DNA from: Amorphophallus konjac
Taxonomy: Eukaryota; Streptophyta; Magnoliopsida; Alismatales; Araceae
DNA length: 64,000 nucleotides
NCBI GenBank assembly: GCA_022559845.1
Contig: CM040126.1
Coordinates: 49,532,458-49,596,457, forward strand
Direction of reading: 5' to 3'
The notes below the pieces were generated by a model. The model was given only the letters and a program-made list of their open reading frames with translations, was not told where the DNA came from and searched no databases. How positions within the stretch are numbered: the stretch's first letter is position 1; each line of letters begins with the position of its first letter. This document shows, piece after piece, positions 22,203 to 34,057 of this stretch. The position numbers were made by a program, and so were the translations under genes.

Positions 22203-24258
22203 TCTGATTGTGTGTAAGTACATGGGAATTCGAGATATGTAGTATTTAGAGTCCTTAAGGTCCAGTACAGTTGGCAGCTGGCATCGGTTTTACGATTGTT
22301 TGTCGCTTTGTTTCCATTTGTGGTCTTGTGCGTGTTGTGTTGGCACTGTGCGAGATGGTTTTGCTCTCGTCAGGCTGTGACGGAGTGCTCTCTTTTTGTT
22401 ATGGTGCCTGTCTCGGTGATGCTATACTTGGCAGATTTCGCCGGCATGCGTGAATCTGCGGTGCGGTGTTCGAGATTTTTCTGTGATTTGTTCAGGTGGT
22501 TGGTGACTTTCTCGTTGGTGTGATGGCCGTGCACATTCCTATGTTGCTTTGGTCGTCCCAGTCTGAGATTTGTTCAGCCCCTGAGGTGTTTAGCTTGTGT
22601 TGAGGTGTTCAATTAGATTCCTTGTTTGGAAGAATGCTCGGGCGAACCTAGGATTTTCCTTCCTGGTGAGCTACTGTTGATCGAGCTTGATTATTCTTCT
22701 CTTGTTTGGTGGCATCTTTTCGAGGTAAGCCTTGGAAGTGTTGTCTTGGTAAAGCCTTTCTCCTATGTCTGCTTAAGTGTGGACTGTGTTAATTTTGAAC
22801 CTGATTTGCCTTTGTCTGACGGTTGCTTGTCTTTTGGCCCAGATTTTATGTTTGGGAGCCGTTGAGCACCGTGTCCGACGTGCCGTGTTTGGCGGCCGTT
22901 GTGCTTTGAAGGTTCAGTGATCATTCCAGGACATAAGGATAAGCTGAGATAGGAGTTCTTTGTGCTTTGTGCTGAAGCTGATGCTCTTCATGGTTTGCAC
23001 TTTGGCGACTTGTGATCGGTTGTTAGCAGGATTGGTACTCGAGACGTGGTATATGGCAATTGTGAATTGCGATGGCGCTGAGTGTGTGCTGAGATGCGGA
23101 TGCCGAATTATCCTTGATGCCTGTGTGCATGCGTGTGTTAAGCGCGCAGCGGAAGCGTGTGGGCTGATAACCCACGGTTCAGGATCGTGAAGTTGGAAGC
23201 TTGCCTTTGGCCGGGAGGTTTATTTCCTTAGTGTATTGTCGTCTTGGCAATTTGTGCCTTGATGCTGTTGGTTGCCGTGCCGTTGCTTGAGGCATTATGG
23301 TTGTTGGCACTGGCATGTGTGAGGATTAGGGGAATCTTTCGACATGCCTACTGGTTGAGTACCCTTTTCTTCTCTATATTTTTCTTGGATGTTGTGCTCT
23401 CGGGACGTGATCGTGGTCCTCGAGATGCGTTTCCCAAGATTGTTGCTATTGTTGTTGTGGGTCCTTGATGGTGAGCTGTTCATGGCATGACTTGTGCATG
23501 TTAGCCGTGTGTTCAGCTGTAATTGTGCCTGGATGTGACCCAACTTGCAGTTGTTTCCCGTGGTTCTGTGTCAAGAACGGAGCTGGGATTCTGCAGGTGC
23601 TGTTGTTGTTATTGTTGTTCGTTGGTGATTGTGTTAGCTTGGTAGGAGTTCCTTGTGAGTCTGATTTGGCATTGTGTGGACCGAGGTCTTGTCAGTTGAT
23701 TTTGCTATACTCTTCTGTCAAGGTGGGGTTAGCATGCGACTCGAATCAGATGTAATGTCTGAGTGAGGACTGACTTGATTGTGTTCTTGGTCCAGTGCTG
23801 TCGTTGGCGTTCTGCGTGCCAGTCTTGTTGATCCTGGCACGGAAGCCGATGATGTTTTCGAGTTGTCAGTTGAGGACTATATTTCCTTGTTTAAGCTGAT
23901 GCTTGTCGTGTCTGTCGAATATTTCACCGGTAGCTATTTTTCGTGGCATGAGTCGTGTCTCATTTCCCTGCGAGACGGAAGCGACGCTGCCTTGTTTCGG
24001 AGGTGTCGGACTTGTGTTCACTTGGGTGCCGTGCTTATTCTTTGGATCGATTTGTCTTGAGATTCAGAGCTTGTGCATGTGATTGTGATCTGGCAGTGTC
24101 CCTCTGAATTGTGTTTTTCAAAGTTTGTGTTGTCATGTTTTAGGTGTTATTGTTGGCTGATGCTGGGTGAGCATAGCCAATGTTGGGTTTGTTCTTCCCT
24201 GGTTCTTCCTTGTTAGCTCCTTTAATTTCGAGGAGGAAATTCTTGTAAGGGGGAGGAC
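22203..24258 (+). other. Internal region without recognisable coding capacity
   Basis: About 2.06 kb. All open stretches are under 100 codons and none shows Gag, protease, RT, RNase H or integrase motifs. At its 3' end AATTTCGAGGAGGAAATT (24224-24241) is followed by the polypurine tract GGGGGAGGAC; the same arrangement precedes the Tekay-like LTRs at 48446 and 62859. Confidence 0.8.
24224..24258 (+). promoter_or_regulatory. Polypurine tract with upstream inverted repeat
   Basis: The inverted repeat AATTTC-GAGGAG-GAAATT is followed by TAAGGGGGAGGAC and then the 3' LTR start TGTAAGACCC at 24259. Confidence 0.85.
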
Positions 24259-26549
24259 TGTAAGACCCTGAGTCTTTCAGATCCTTATCGGAGAGTTTCG
24301 GATCACTTTTGTGGGTCATGAGTTGTGTTTTACGATCCGCGTGAGTTTTTCTCTCGTACTAGTTACGGAATCCCGTGGTGAGTTTACTGTTGAGTTCATC
24401 GACTCGAGGACGCTACACTTGCGTTACATTCTTTCCGAGGATCGTTTCGACTATTTTTTCGTATTTTTCTGAATTAGTGTATTTTCGGATCAAAAATCAG
24501 ATTTTACGGAAATTGCAAAATTTCCTAATTTTCTATTTCTTTTAATCTCAGACTGTCCTTCCTCTCTCCTCACCATCGCTCACTCTCTCTCTCACGTTCT
24601 CTCTCCTCTCTTCTCCTCTCTCCGCGGGACGCGCGACCGTGGCGAGCTGGGCGAGGCAAGGACGTCGTGGAGGTGGTCTGAAGCGTGCTGGTGTGATGGA
24701 TGGAGTGTGGCGTTGGCGCGATCCCGTTCGTGGATTCAAAGTCGACGTGTTCGGTTCGTTTGATCGATTTCGGTGTGGTTTAGTTGCTTCGGCACGCTAG
24801 AACTTTGGTGGAGGTAGGGAGATGGACGCCCTACTCCTGTACTGCGTTCCCCCGTGATTTTGAGCTATACGGTGCGAGAACGAGCAGGTTTGGCTTCGGT
24901 TTGGGTGAAGCATGCCTTGGGGGTTGTGAGACGTGTTCGCCTTTCTTGGTGACGGTTTCTAACCTAATTAGTGTTATTCTAATCCATGTCATGTCTGCGT
25001 TCCATTTCCGCTGGTTTCATGGCGTTTGGTGGTCATTTGGGACCGATATGAGCCTGGGAACCCATGTGACTCAATTAGGGTCGATTCGTTGGAATCACCC
25101 GTTTCTTACGTTTTTTGATGCGGTTTGGATCCCTTCCTGTCTATGAAAGGCTTGTATGACGATTAGGGTTGTTTCCCCATCGTTTAGACGCGATTGGGAC
25201 GTGGAACGGTCGAGATCGGCCAATCCTTTGTTTTTCCCGCCGTAGCGATTTAGCGGCCTTACCAGAGACCGTTTTTGGGCATTTAGCGGTCCTTGGGTGA
25301 CCGTTTATGCTTTTTGAATAGTAGGTCGGTTTAGGTCTTCGCGGTCATGCAATAGACCGTTTCTTCTAGCTAGCGGTTCAGTGAATGACCGCTACTCCCT
25401 GTCAGCGATCGTACGACAGACCACTAAAGGGGAGGTTTATGTCGGTTCGAATTCACGGTCGTGCGATAGATTGCTAATCCGGCAGTGGCGGTCTGAGAGA
25501 CAACCGCTAACCATTGTTTATGTCAGTTTAATAATTTTTACGTCGGTTGGGCTAGCAGTCCTAGCCTTGACCGCTAAGCGCTCTTAGCGGCCCTATGGGA
25601 GACCGCTAGGCTGTTTGACTGGTTTAAGTCGGTTTCACTGTAGGGGGATTGACTGGGTCTAGCGGTCAGGTCCTTGACCGCTACCTTCCTCTGGCGGTCC
25701 TGAGGTAGACCGTTTACCCCTATGTCCTTATGATTTTATAGGTTGTTCGCTCGGGTCTCTGAGTGTGGCGGTCATTCCCATGACTGTTTCATTTAGATGA
25801 CGGCCCTTGGGTGGATTATGTATGGCTTTGGGCGGCCCTTTTGGTGACCGTCATTTGCATGTTTGCATCCTCTGTGTGTGAATAGCAGCTCCTCGACTGA
25901 CCGCTTGGTTTACCTAGCAGTCAGGACTGTAGCCGTTCATTCCCGAGAGTTCTGTTTTCCATTGTTTTGGCCTCCAATTGCCTTGGCTTATCCTTGTGGT
26001 TTGCCCGTAGTCCCGTGGATATCTTGGATGTCCTATGAGGGCGAAGACCATATTGTAGGTGGCCGGGGAGTGCCATTATATCGAGTAGTGTTCCGTACTG
26101 CTTTCAGAGTCACCATTGGTGTCTGGTCAACCCGGTGTAATCCAATGGTTGACATATGACCTTGTGGTTGTCTCGATGGTCCTGTATGGATCGAGAGATG
26201 ATGTTGGACGTCTTGAGGTGTTGTCTTACCTTGGTTTACGTGTCCAAGTGCTTTGAGGGTCTCGGTGATCCCTCAGGTCTGCGTGGTTTGTGCTATGCGG
26301 AGGTGTGGATCAGGTGATCCTATGTCGTTTCCTTTATCGGTGTTTTATCGTGACCTTGGCTTAGGGACTAGGCTGATTAACAGCGTGAGCTGTGATGTGT
26401 GACGATCTTGAGCCCGAGTCTTATGACTCAAGGATCGTTGTGTCTGCAGGTCTAGTTGTCTGTCTTGAGTCCGGTGACAGTTTGGTATGCTACCTTGTGT
26501 CTTGTATTTGTGCTTCGTAGTACGTGGGATAGTGCGAGCTTAGCCTGTC

Positions 26550-28837
26550 TGGTGCGGACACCAGAGCGATCGAGAGGCACGAACCGGCGAGCCGTTGGTA
26601 CTGTACGCGGAGCACCACTCGGGCTACCTCGGCTTCCATCTGGCTCGGAGACAGTCTGGAGACTCCCCCTTGAGTATTAGTATTTATCATATTTATGGGG
26701 ATTTTATTTGTGTGTAATGTGTGTTTATTTAGTTTTATTCGGATTGTAATTCGGATTGTAAGAGGGGTTTATTTGTAATTTGGGACCACCTGGGTCCCGC
26801 GGGCCCCATAACCCCTCTCCCATTGATCCACCTCATCTCTAGGGCCCATGTGGGGTCAGTCAACCTTCCAACGTGGGCTTCTAGAAGAGTTGGACCAAGG
26901 GGGGGACAATGGGTATTCAAAGTCCAAGAAGGAGGCAAGAAGGTCAAGGGGGCGCCCCCCATTTATCATATTAAATTAGGATTTGTAGTCTTATTTTATT
27001 TGTTCTAAACAACATGGGAGAAAATAAATTTGAACTCCCCCTTTTTACCCCTCCCAATTCTAGATCTAGGGTTAATTAGTGTCCTTTGGTATTTCAAACA
27101 AATAGCATGTATTTTCATTTTGATGATAATTAATGAGAAGAAAAAATCTGATTTTCCTCCAAAGGAGCAAGGGCCGCCCCCTATCTCTCTCCCCTTCTGT
27201 AGCTGGGAAGGCTGTGAATCAGAGGTGTGAAGCCTCATCTATCAGGTGTGAAGATCGTCGTCGCCGCCGCCGCCATCGTGCCGCCATCGCACCACCGCCA
27301 TCATCGCCGGAGTTCTGTCCACCCAGCACAGCCCCTTCTTCCCGAAATTTCTGCTCCCAACCTCGAGATCTTCTGGAGCCCAAACTTTCAGGGTGAGTTC
27401 TAGAGGTTCAACCCACGTTCCAGAAAAATTGGTGGAGCTTCTAGCTTATATTTTTCATTTTTCCATTTTCGTTCCCCACCTTCTTCCAGATCTACCTGCA
27501 GTCTGCCCAGTTTTCTAGAAACCCATATAGATCATTCATGAACCCACCTTCCTCTGATCTGAATGACTTGATATTTTTATTGGAGGTTCTGTCTGCCACC
27601 CCATCACCTATGAATTTTCGTGGAATTTTTAAAGTCATCTACCTATTTTTAAAAATCACTGCCAGACCCAAAAATCAGTTCTGTCTCTGCTGTCTAGATC
27701 CGACCACCCGGTGTTAATAAATAATTTTCCCCATCCAAATCTCCACCAAATCGTTCACAAAAATTATCTCCATTTTCCTCTCTCTCTCCTATACAAGTTT
27801 CATGAAGAGCTCGACATCTAATTCAGAGGTCTACATCACGGTCAATGATGGTTCTCAGTCAGATCTCAGTCTGCCTGACCAGATCTGAGACTGAGCACAT
27901 CCTATTGTAAAATCGGCCATCAAAATTACAGCCCCGAAGAAATTCCAGGGACCATAGAGGGTCGAAGGATTTCAAGTCAGCGTTCCAACGGCGCTGGTTT
28001 CGTGCCGATCCGACATCGGTGCTGTTCGCAGCATCAGATCTCGCCGGGTCACGCGATACAAAATAGATGTTGCAGATCCGTGGCCAGCACCACCGACAAG
28101 TGGAGATCGGAGCCACCCGGCCTCCGACCGGAGTTCCAGCCCGGCCGTCATGTCGGGAAGCGCACCACCAGGCGTCACCATCATAGAGGGACCCACCCCG
28201 TCAGGTCCGATGGACTGAGCAACACGTGGGCCCCACGAACCCGCAGATCGCGCCGTCCGGACAGCACTAAAACGTGGATTTCGGGACCGTCGGAGCGACA
28301 TCAAGATGCTGGACGCCAACCCAATTCCTGATACTCCTGGGCCCCACATGTGACCTGTTACCTTCCTGTGTGGAGTGGGTCAAAACTTTGTACCGCTGTG
28401 AAAATTTGTTAACCGGGAGTACGGATTTGACCGGGGTTGTCTTCCCCACGCCGGGAGCGTGGAGGTAACGGTCTTACTTCTTGGCGTTCATTTGCTAGTT
28501 TAGTATATGGTCATATGCCCTGTGAGTGCGTTAGGAATCTAGCCCGTGAGTTCATGTCACTGCTGTGAGCGAGAGAGTGACCCGTCCCGTGACTCGATCC
28601 AAGCACGGAAGTGAGTCGACCACCCTTGACTCTACCGGTTTCTCAACCGTGCGGATCCACGTTTCCCCTCGCTTGGGACGATGAGTGAGCTTGCGTTTCT
28701 GTTAGCAACGTATAACCCATATGAACTCTTAGTGTCGGGCCAAAGTGTCTCCATTGTTGTATGTTGCTGGTCGCGTCCGCATTTAGAGTCCGAGGTCCGC
28801 ATCACTTAGAGTCGGTCCCCGTGTCCGTCCCGTATCA
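26550..28837 (+). repeat. 5' LTR of the CRM-like element
   Basis: 2,288 bp, TGGTGCGGACACC...CCCGTATCA. Parts of the body (GGGCCCATGTGGGGTCAGTC, AGGTCAAGGGGGCGCCCC) and the 3' end resemble the LTRs at 7615, 8074 and 54380. The 3' terminal TATCA is a change from CATCA in the 3' LTR. Confidence 0.88.
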
Positions 28838-28840
28838 GTT

Positions 28841-28852
28841 TGGTATTAGAGC
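28841..28852 (+). promoter_or_regulatory. Primer binding site, mutated
   Basis: TGGTATTAGAGC, one substitution (C to T) from the initiator tRNA-Met PBS. Confidence 0.8.
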
Positions 28853-29214
28853 GAGTCGAGTCTAGGGTAGTCGTTGCATAAGTCTTTGCTCGGTCTAAGT
28901 CGAGTCTAGGATCATCATTATTTTCAAAACAAAAAAAGTGTTTTAAAATTGCATTTCATCCCGATAATCGGTATATTAAAAGGTGTTGTCCCAACGTTAG
29001 GCTACGCCTATCAGGAAGGCCGCACACTTGCGCGAGGAGATCTTCGGGTCGACCCTCCGCCACGTACCGGATATTGGCTACGTCTAGGTGCATTAGTCTA
29101 TGTCTCCTAGTCCGTGTCTCTTTGCATGCCACCCGTCGAGGCACCCAATACTCGCCACCACCACCTATGGCGGATTCCTGAGCCCGTAGTTCCGATGAGC
29201 CCTCGACGGTCGAG

Positions 29215-29652
29215 ATGTTCCGAGCCCTCATGGATCGTCTCGATACGCGTATGGATAGCCTTAGTACGCATCTAGATGGCGTAGGAACGCGTCTAGAAGG
29301 GAGGATGAAAGCCCTAGAGGATCGGGTCGAAGCATCGGACCAGTCCATTCAGGGTCTTGTAGGGAGGATTGCTGTCCTTGAGAGGGCCCTAGCGGCGGCG
29401 CAACCCGCGCCGACGAATGGCCAACAAGAGCCGGCTCAGCAACCTGCTATGCCAAGGGCTCAGGGGGTAGATGTTGGGAGGCAGCAGGTGCACGAGGTGG
29501 ATGACTATGCATCTGATAATGAACAAAGGGGTTATGGTCGTGATCGTCGAAACCAACGACGGAATCACGATGATGACGATGATCGCGTTCTTAGGAGCGT
29601 GCGTGCGGACCCTCCCCTATTTGACGGTCTCTGGACCCGAAGGTCTATTTAG
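29215..29652 (+). pseudogene. CRM-like Gag, N-terminal part
   Basis: The frame begins upstream without a stop at STVEMFRALMDRL; ATG at 29215. Residues 1-60 are a heptad-rich, probably coiled-coil segment (MDSLSTHLDGVGTRLEG). An acidic/basic linker (DRRNQRRNHDDDDD) and the start of the capsid block (PPLFDGL) follow. There a frameshift occurs; the capsid continues at 29655-30045 in another frame (YLDWEAGMDRYFEWFEM) with several stops. Confidence 0.8.
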
Positions 29653-30045
29653 ATTGGGAGGCCGGCATGGACCGGTACTTCGAGTGGTTTGAGATGACGA
29701 GCCACCGAAGAGTTCAGTACGCAAAGATGAAGTTGCACTGGGAAGGCCCAAACTTATTGGATAAATGTGGAGAGCCAGTTAATGCAATGACATCAACCCC
29801 CGATCGGTACTTGGGATGACATGAAAATCAAGTTGAGACAGAAATACCTTCCTGCCACATACCGCCAATGTCTCATAGACAAATGGCAAAGTCTCTCCCA
29901 AGGGAACCGATCCGTGACTGAGTACACCGCCGAGTTTGATTAGTATTACTTGCGGTGTGGAGTTACGGAAGAGAGCACCATGACCATCTCGCGCTTTTGA
30001 AGAGGTCTGCGGTCGAACTACCAATATGAACTTTTCCACCGCAAT

Positions 30046-30864
30046 GTGACCACTTTGGAACAGGCGTATCAGTTTGCTCTCGAATTGGAGCAATTCGAGG
30101 CTGAGTTTGAGCCTACCCATCGGTTTGGCCCCTTTCCCATTCGTAGTGTCGAGCCCCGTGGCTCTTCAGGCACGTATCCGAGGGCCCCCATGGCTCGACC
30201 TCAGGAGCCCACTCGTCCCGAGCCATTCGCTCCTAGGCCTCGCCCTCCACCTCCGAGGGATATCCCTCCTCGTCCCCAACCCACGGCCCGTCCACCAGCA
30301 CCCGCACCCGTTGCTCATCCTTTGTTGCCTACACCTCCTATCCGTCGGGAGGATAAGGGGAAAGGACCTTTGATCGGGGAGCCTAGTGGATCACAGCAGC
30401 AGTGTTATCGCTGCAATGGGTTTGGCCATTTCGCCAACCAGTGTCCCACTCGCCAATCTCTTGTCATTGGGGATACACAGGTCGGGGACGCCACCTCTTC
30501 AGATCTTGTGTTAGTCAGCTATGAAGCAGATCAGGAGCTAGCTGACGAATTCTATGAGATCGATGGTGATGGCCAGGATGCCCAGCAGTCGGACGATACC
30601 CACTTGGGGGTCATCAGGTGTATTCTCACCCAGCCACAGGCCAGTGATGACTGGCGTCGGACCACCATCTTTCATACATACTATAGGCTTGGCGGGCAAG
30701 TATGCAAGGTGATTATCGATAGTGGGAGTTGTATCAATGCAATCTCCACGGGCGCTATCTCACATCTTGGTCTTACTCCCGTGGACCATCCTTGCCCCTA
30801 TCGAGTATCATGGGTGGATTCCACCTCCATTCCGATCCGACTGCGGTGTTTGGTCCCACTGTAG
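30046..30864 (+). pseudogene. CRM-like Gag C-terminus with zinc knuckle and protease start
   Basis: Open for 272 codons. Order: end of capsid (TTLEQAYQFALELEQFE), a long Pro/Arg-rich linker, a canonical CCHC knuckle CYRCNGFGHFANQC (about residues 119-132), then the aspartic protease active site IIDSGSCINAIS (about residue 225). The frame is lost after 30864 within the protease. Confidence 0.85.
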
Positions 30865-31487
30865 TTCTATGCCTACCATGATGAAATCTGGTGTGATGTC
30901 CTCCCCATGGAGGTGGGCAGTATTATTCTTGGTAGGCCGTGGTTATTTGATCGGGATGTCACACTCCATGGCCGGTCGAACACCTGTATCTTTGACCATG
31001 ATGGCCAACGGATTACCCTCCACCCCTCTCAGCCCAAGAAGCCTTCAGTTAGGGGTCCTACTGGTCCTAGTACTTGGAGCCTTCCGTCCCGGGACCCAGT
31101 ACCCCATCCCCAGCTAGGGCCATGACCGTTATATCGAGCACAGGCGAACCCTCTTCTAGGAGGTTGATGATGATTAGCTCCCGAGAAATGGAGCGGGAGG
31201 CTAGTAGGGGTAGCCCTGTGTTTGCTATTACGGTCCGAGAGGTGGAGCCAAAGTCCGAGGGTGAACTCCCACCCGATGTCATTCCTATTCTGCAGGAGTT
31301 CGCTGATATTTTTCCCGAGGAGCTTCCCGAGGGACTCCCACCCATGCGGGATATTCAGCATGTTATCGACCTGATTCCGGGCTCCTCATTGCCCAATCTT
31401 CCACACTATCGCATGAGTTCCACGGAACATGCCGAACTAAAGTGGCAGGTCGATGAGTTGATGCAGAGAGGATCTGTACCTTCCTCT
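30865..31487 (+). pseudogene. CRM-like protease end and RT start, truncated by deletion
   Basis: Protease C-terminal motif IILGRPWLFDRDV (30916-30960), then the pre-RT segment with FADIFPEELPEGLPPMRDIQ and DLIPGSSLPNLPHYRMS, which is characteristic of chromovirus RT beginnings. It stops after VDELMQRG, where the sequence jumps into the middle of the 3' LTR. The RT core, RNase H and integrase are absent. Confidence 0.85.
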
Positions 31488-32761
31488 AATCTGAATGACT
31501 TGATATTTTTATTGGAGGTTCTGTCTGCCACGCCCATCAGCCATGAATTTTCGTGGAATTTCTAGAGTCCTCTACCTATTTTTAAAAATCACTGCCAAAC
31601 CCAAAAATCAGTTCTGTTTCTGCTGTCCAGATCCGACCACCCGGTGCTAATAAATATTTTTCCCCATCCAAATCGTTCACAAAAATGATCCACGTTTTTC
31701 TCTCTCTTCCCTCTACAAGTTTCATGAAGAGCTCGACATCTAATTCGGACGTCTACATTGCGGTCAACGCTGGTTCTCAGTCAGATCTCAGTCTGCCTGA
31801 CCAGATCTGAGACTGAGCACATTCCTATTGTAAAATCGGCCATCAAAATTACGGCCCCGAAGAAATTCCAGAGACCATAGAGGGTCGAAGGATTTCAAGT
31901 CAACGTTCCAACGGCGCTGGTTTCATGCCGATCCGACATCAGTACTGTTCGCAGCATCAGATCTTGCCGGGTCGCGCGCTACAAAACAGAGGTTACAGAT
32001 CCGTGGCCAGCACCACCGACAAGTGGAGATCGGAGCCGCCCGGCCTCCGACCGGAGTTCCAGCCCGGCCGCCATCCATGGAAGCACGTCACCAGGCGTCA
32101 CCATCACAGCGAGACCCGCCCCGTCAGGTCCGGAGGACTGAGCAGCACGTGGGCCCCACGAACCCGCAGATCGCGCCGTCCGGACAGCACTAAAACGTGA
32201 ATTTCGGCACCGTCGGAGCGACATCAAGATACTGCCCGTCAACCCAATTCCCGATACTCCCGAGCCACACATGTGACCTGTTACCTCCCTGTATGGAGTG
32301 GGTCAAAACTTTGTACCACTGTGAAAATTTTTTAACCAGGAGTACGGATTTGACCGGGGTTGTCTTCCCCACGCCGGGAGCGTGGAGTTAACGGTCTTAC
32401 TTCTTGGTGCTCATTTGCTAGTTTAGTATATGGTCATATGCCGCTATGAGTGCGTTAGGAATCTAGCCCGTGAGTTCATGTCACCGCTGTGAGCGAGAGA
32501 GTGACCCGTCCCGTGACTCGATCCGAGCACGGAAGTGAGTCGACCACCCTTGACTCTACCGGTTTCTCAACCGCGCGGATCTATGTTTCCCCTCACTTGG
32601 GATGACGAGTGAGCTTGCGTTTCTGTTAACGACGTATAACCCATAGGAACTCTTAGTGTCGGGCCAAAGTGTCTCCATTGTTGTATGTTGCTGGTCGCGT
32701 CCGCATTTAGAGTCCGAGGTCCGCATCACTTAGAGTCGGTCCCCGTGTCCGTCCCGCATCA
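31478..32761 (+). repeat. 3' LTR remnant of the CRM-like element
   Basis: Corresponds to 27546-28837 of the 5' LTR; the first ~1 kb is missing. The junction lies in ACCTTCCTCT, present at both parental positions (27546-27555 in the LTR, 31478-31487 here). Confidence 0.9.
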
Positions 32762-34057
32762 CTGTCTGTACTTCAGCACTGGTGTTTGGAGTCTCTGTGC
32801 GTCTTGTGAGCCTCCACTAGTCGTATCCCGATGACGCGTTCCAGTCGGCCCACCTAGGAGTGGTAGCGGGGCGTGTTCCCGATATACGGTTTGTAATCTA
32901 GTTTCCGTGAGCTCCCTTGCCTTGCAGTAGCGTCCTATTGGGGGAGAAAGCTAACTAGAGGCCTGGCTCAAGGTATTGAGCTTATGTGTGCACACGTGGT
33001 CAGGGGCGTTTGGACAAGCACCGATGGGCCTGACCCTGACTAGTCACTCGTTACTGTTGTTCCTTGTACTCGGTTCTGTGAGTGTCTCAGTTACCGCCGT
33101 TCCAGGTGTGTGGGAGATACTTGTGGCACAATGTAAGCCGTCAATAGACGCATCTGGATGTTCTTCTAGTGAGGAGGTGCTCTTGTCACTTGGCGCATGA
33201 CTCTAGTGATTCTCGTGTCTCGTGACGTGTTTTTTCGTCATTGGTTCCTGTGTAGCCTGTGTGTGGCTTTACTCGAGGTCCAGTCTCGTGTGGCGTACAC
33301 AAGGAGCTAGTTGTGTATGTTAGTGTCTTTGACTGTGTAGGTCTTTTAATAGGACTTTTGCCTGTTTTGATAGGCTTCAGCTATGAAGCTTGGGTTAGGT
33401 TGACGGATCGGTAACGCCCGACTTTGTGAGATCGGGGTTCACCTTTCTGTTGACGTTTGGAGTAGCTTAGAGAACCATGGTTTGGTCGGCGGCCGCGTTT
33501 CTGGTTAGTACGGCTTTACTCTTTCCTTTTGTTGTTCTTACTCCTGCTTTTACAGCTTTACTTTTGTAGTTAGTACTGCTGTTACTCTTGCTCTTCCTGA
33601 TTTACTATTTAGCACTGTTGTTTTGTGTTACTGCTTTGTTTCCTGTGGAGATCTGCATGACCCCTACTGAGTCAGTGACACGAGACTCACCCCTACTTTT
33701 CAGGTGTGGTCGTTCATCTTCCTGGTGGTTCGTGACGCGGTGCGTCCGTCGTAGTTGCCAATGTTGCCAGCGTTCTCTGCGTCGAACTTCCCCCGACTTT
33801 AGTGTACATTTTCTTTTCTATTGGACTGTACTCGTCTTTAATTGGACTGGACTCTGTTAATCTAAAATGTTAATTGAAAAAGTATTTTTATTTTTGCTAC
33901 TCTAACAAACCTGATCAATGAAATATTAATTGCTTACTGCTATCTGGGACTTCAATGTGCTCCACACACACTCCTTTTATCCCTTCGGAGCTTTACCGCT
34001 CTTGGGAGGCCTCGCAGGATCCAAGTGTTATCGGTATCCGGAGCCTGGGTCGTCACA

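Larger units (their letters stand above)
26550..32761 (+). mobile_element. Internally deleted CRM/Galadriel-like chromovirus, TSD CTGTC
   Basis: Element bounded by TGGTGCGGACACC and GTCCCGCATCA, with CTGTC at 26545-26549 and 32762-32766. It keeps the 5' LTR, PBS, gag, protease and the first residues of RT. A deletion then removes the rest of pol and the first ~1 kb of the 3' LTR. The Gag and RT-start motifs resemble chromoviruses of the CRM/Galadriel type; I cannot decide between them without an alignment. Confidence 0.88.
18597..34057 (+). mobile_element. Large coding-less LTR element (LARD type) in Athila gag, TSD GTATT
   Basis: Two LTRs of about 3.6 kb flank a 2.07-kb internal region without a retrotransposon ORF. 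The whole is bordered by the exact duplication GTATT (18592-18596 and 34058-34062). LTRs start TGTAAG and end GTCGTCACA. Net of the nested element at 26550-32761 it is about 9.2 kb. PBS and polypurine tract are present, so it could be copied in trans. The sequence before the polypurine tract and parts of the LTR match the Tekay-like families in this window, its likely source and helper. Confidence 0.92.
24259..34057 (+). repeat. 3' LTR of the coding-less element, split by a chromovirus
   Basis: Two pieces, 24259-26549 and 32762-34057, together about 3.58 kb and colinear with the 5' LTR. They are separated by the element 26550-32761 and its duplicated CTGTC. The palindrome array is at about 25240-25930. 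Both LTRs are clearly alike with scattered substitutions. Confidence 0.92.

Noticed and set aside
22203..24258. Short hydrophobic ORFs in the coding-less element (for example 23244-23468)
   Set aside because: All under 100 codons, T-rich composition gives hydrophobic translations, no signal-peptide or family pattern beyond composition.
26823..27008. Short ORFs shared between related LTRs (also 7726-8025 and 13969-14262)
   Set aside because: Conservation follows from LTR homology. The frames contain no family motif and are interrupted or shifted in sister LTRs.
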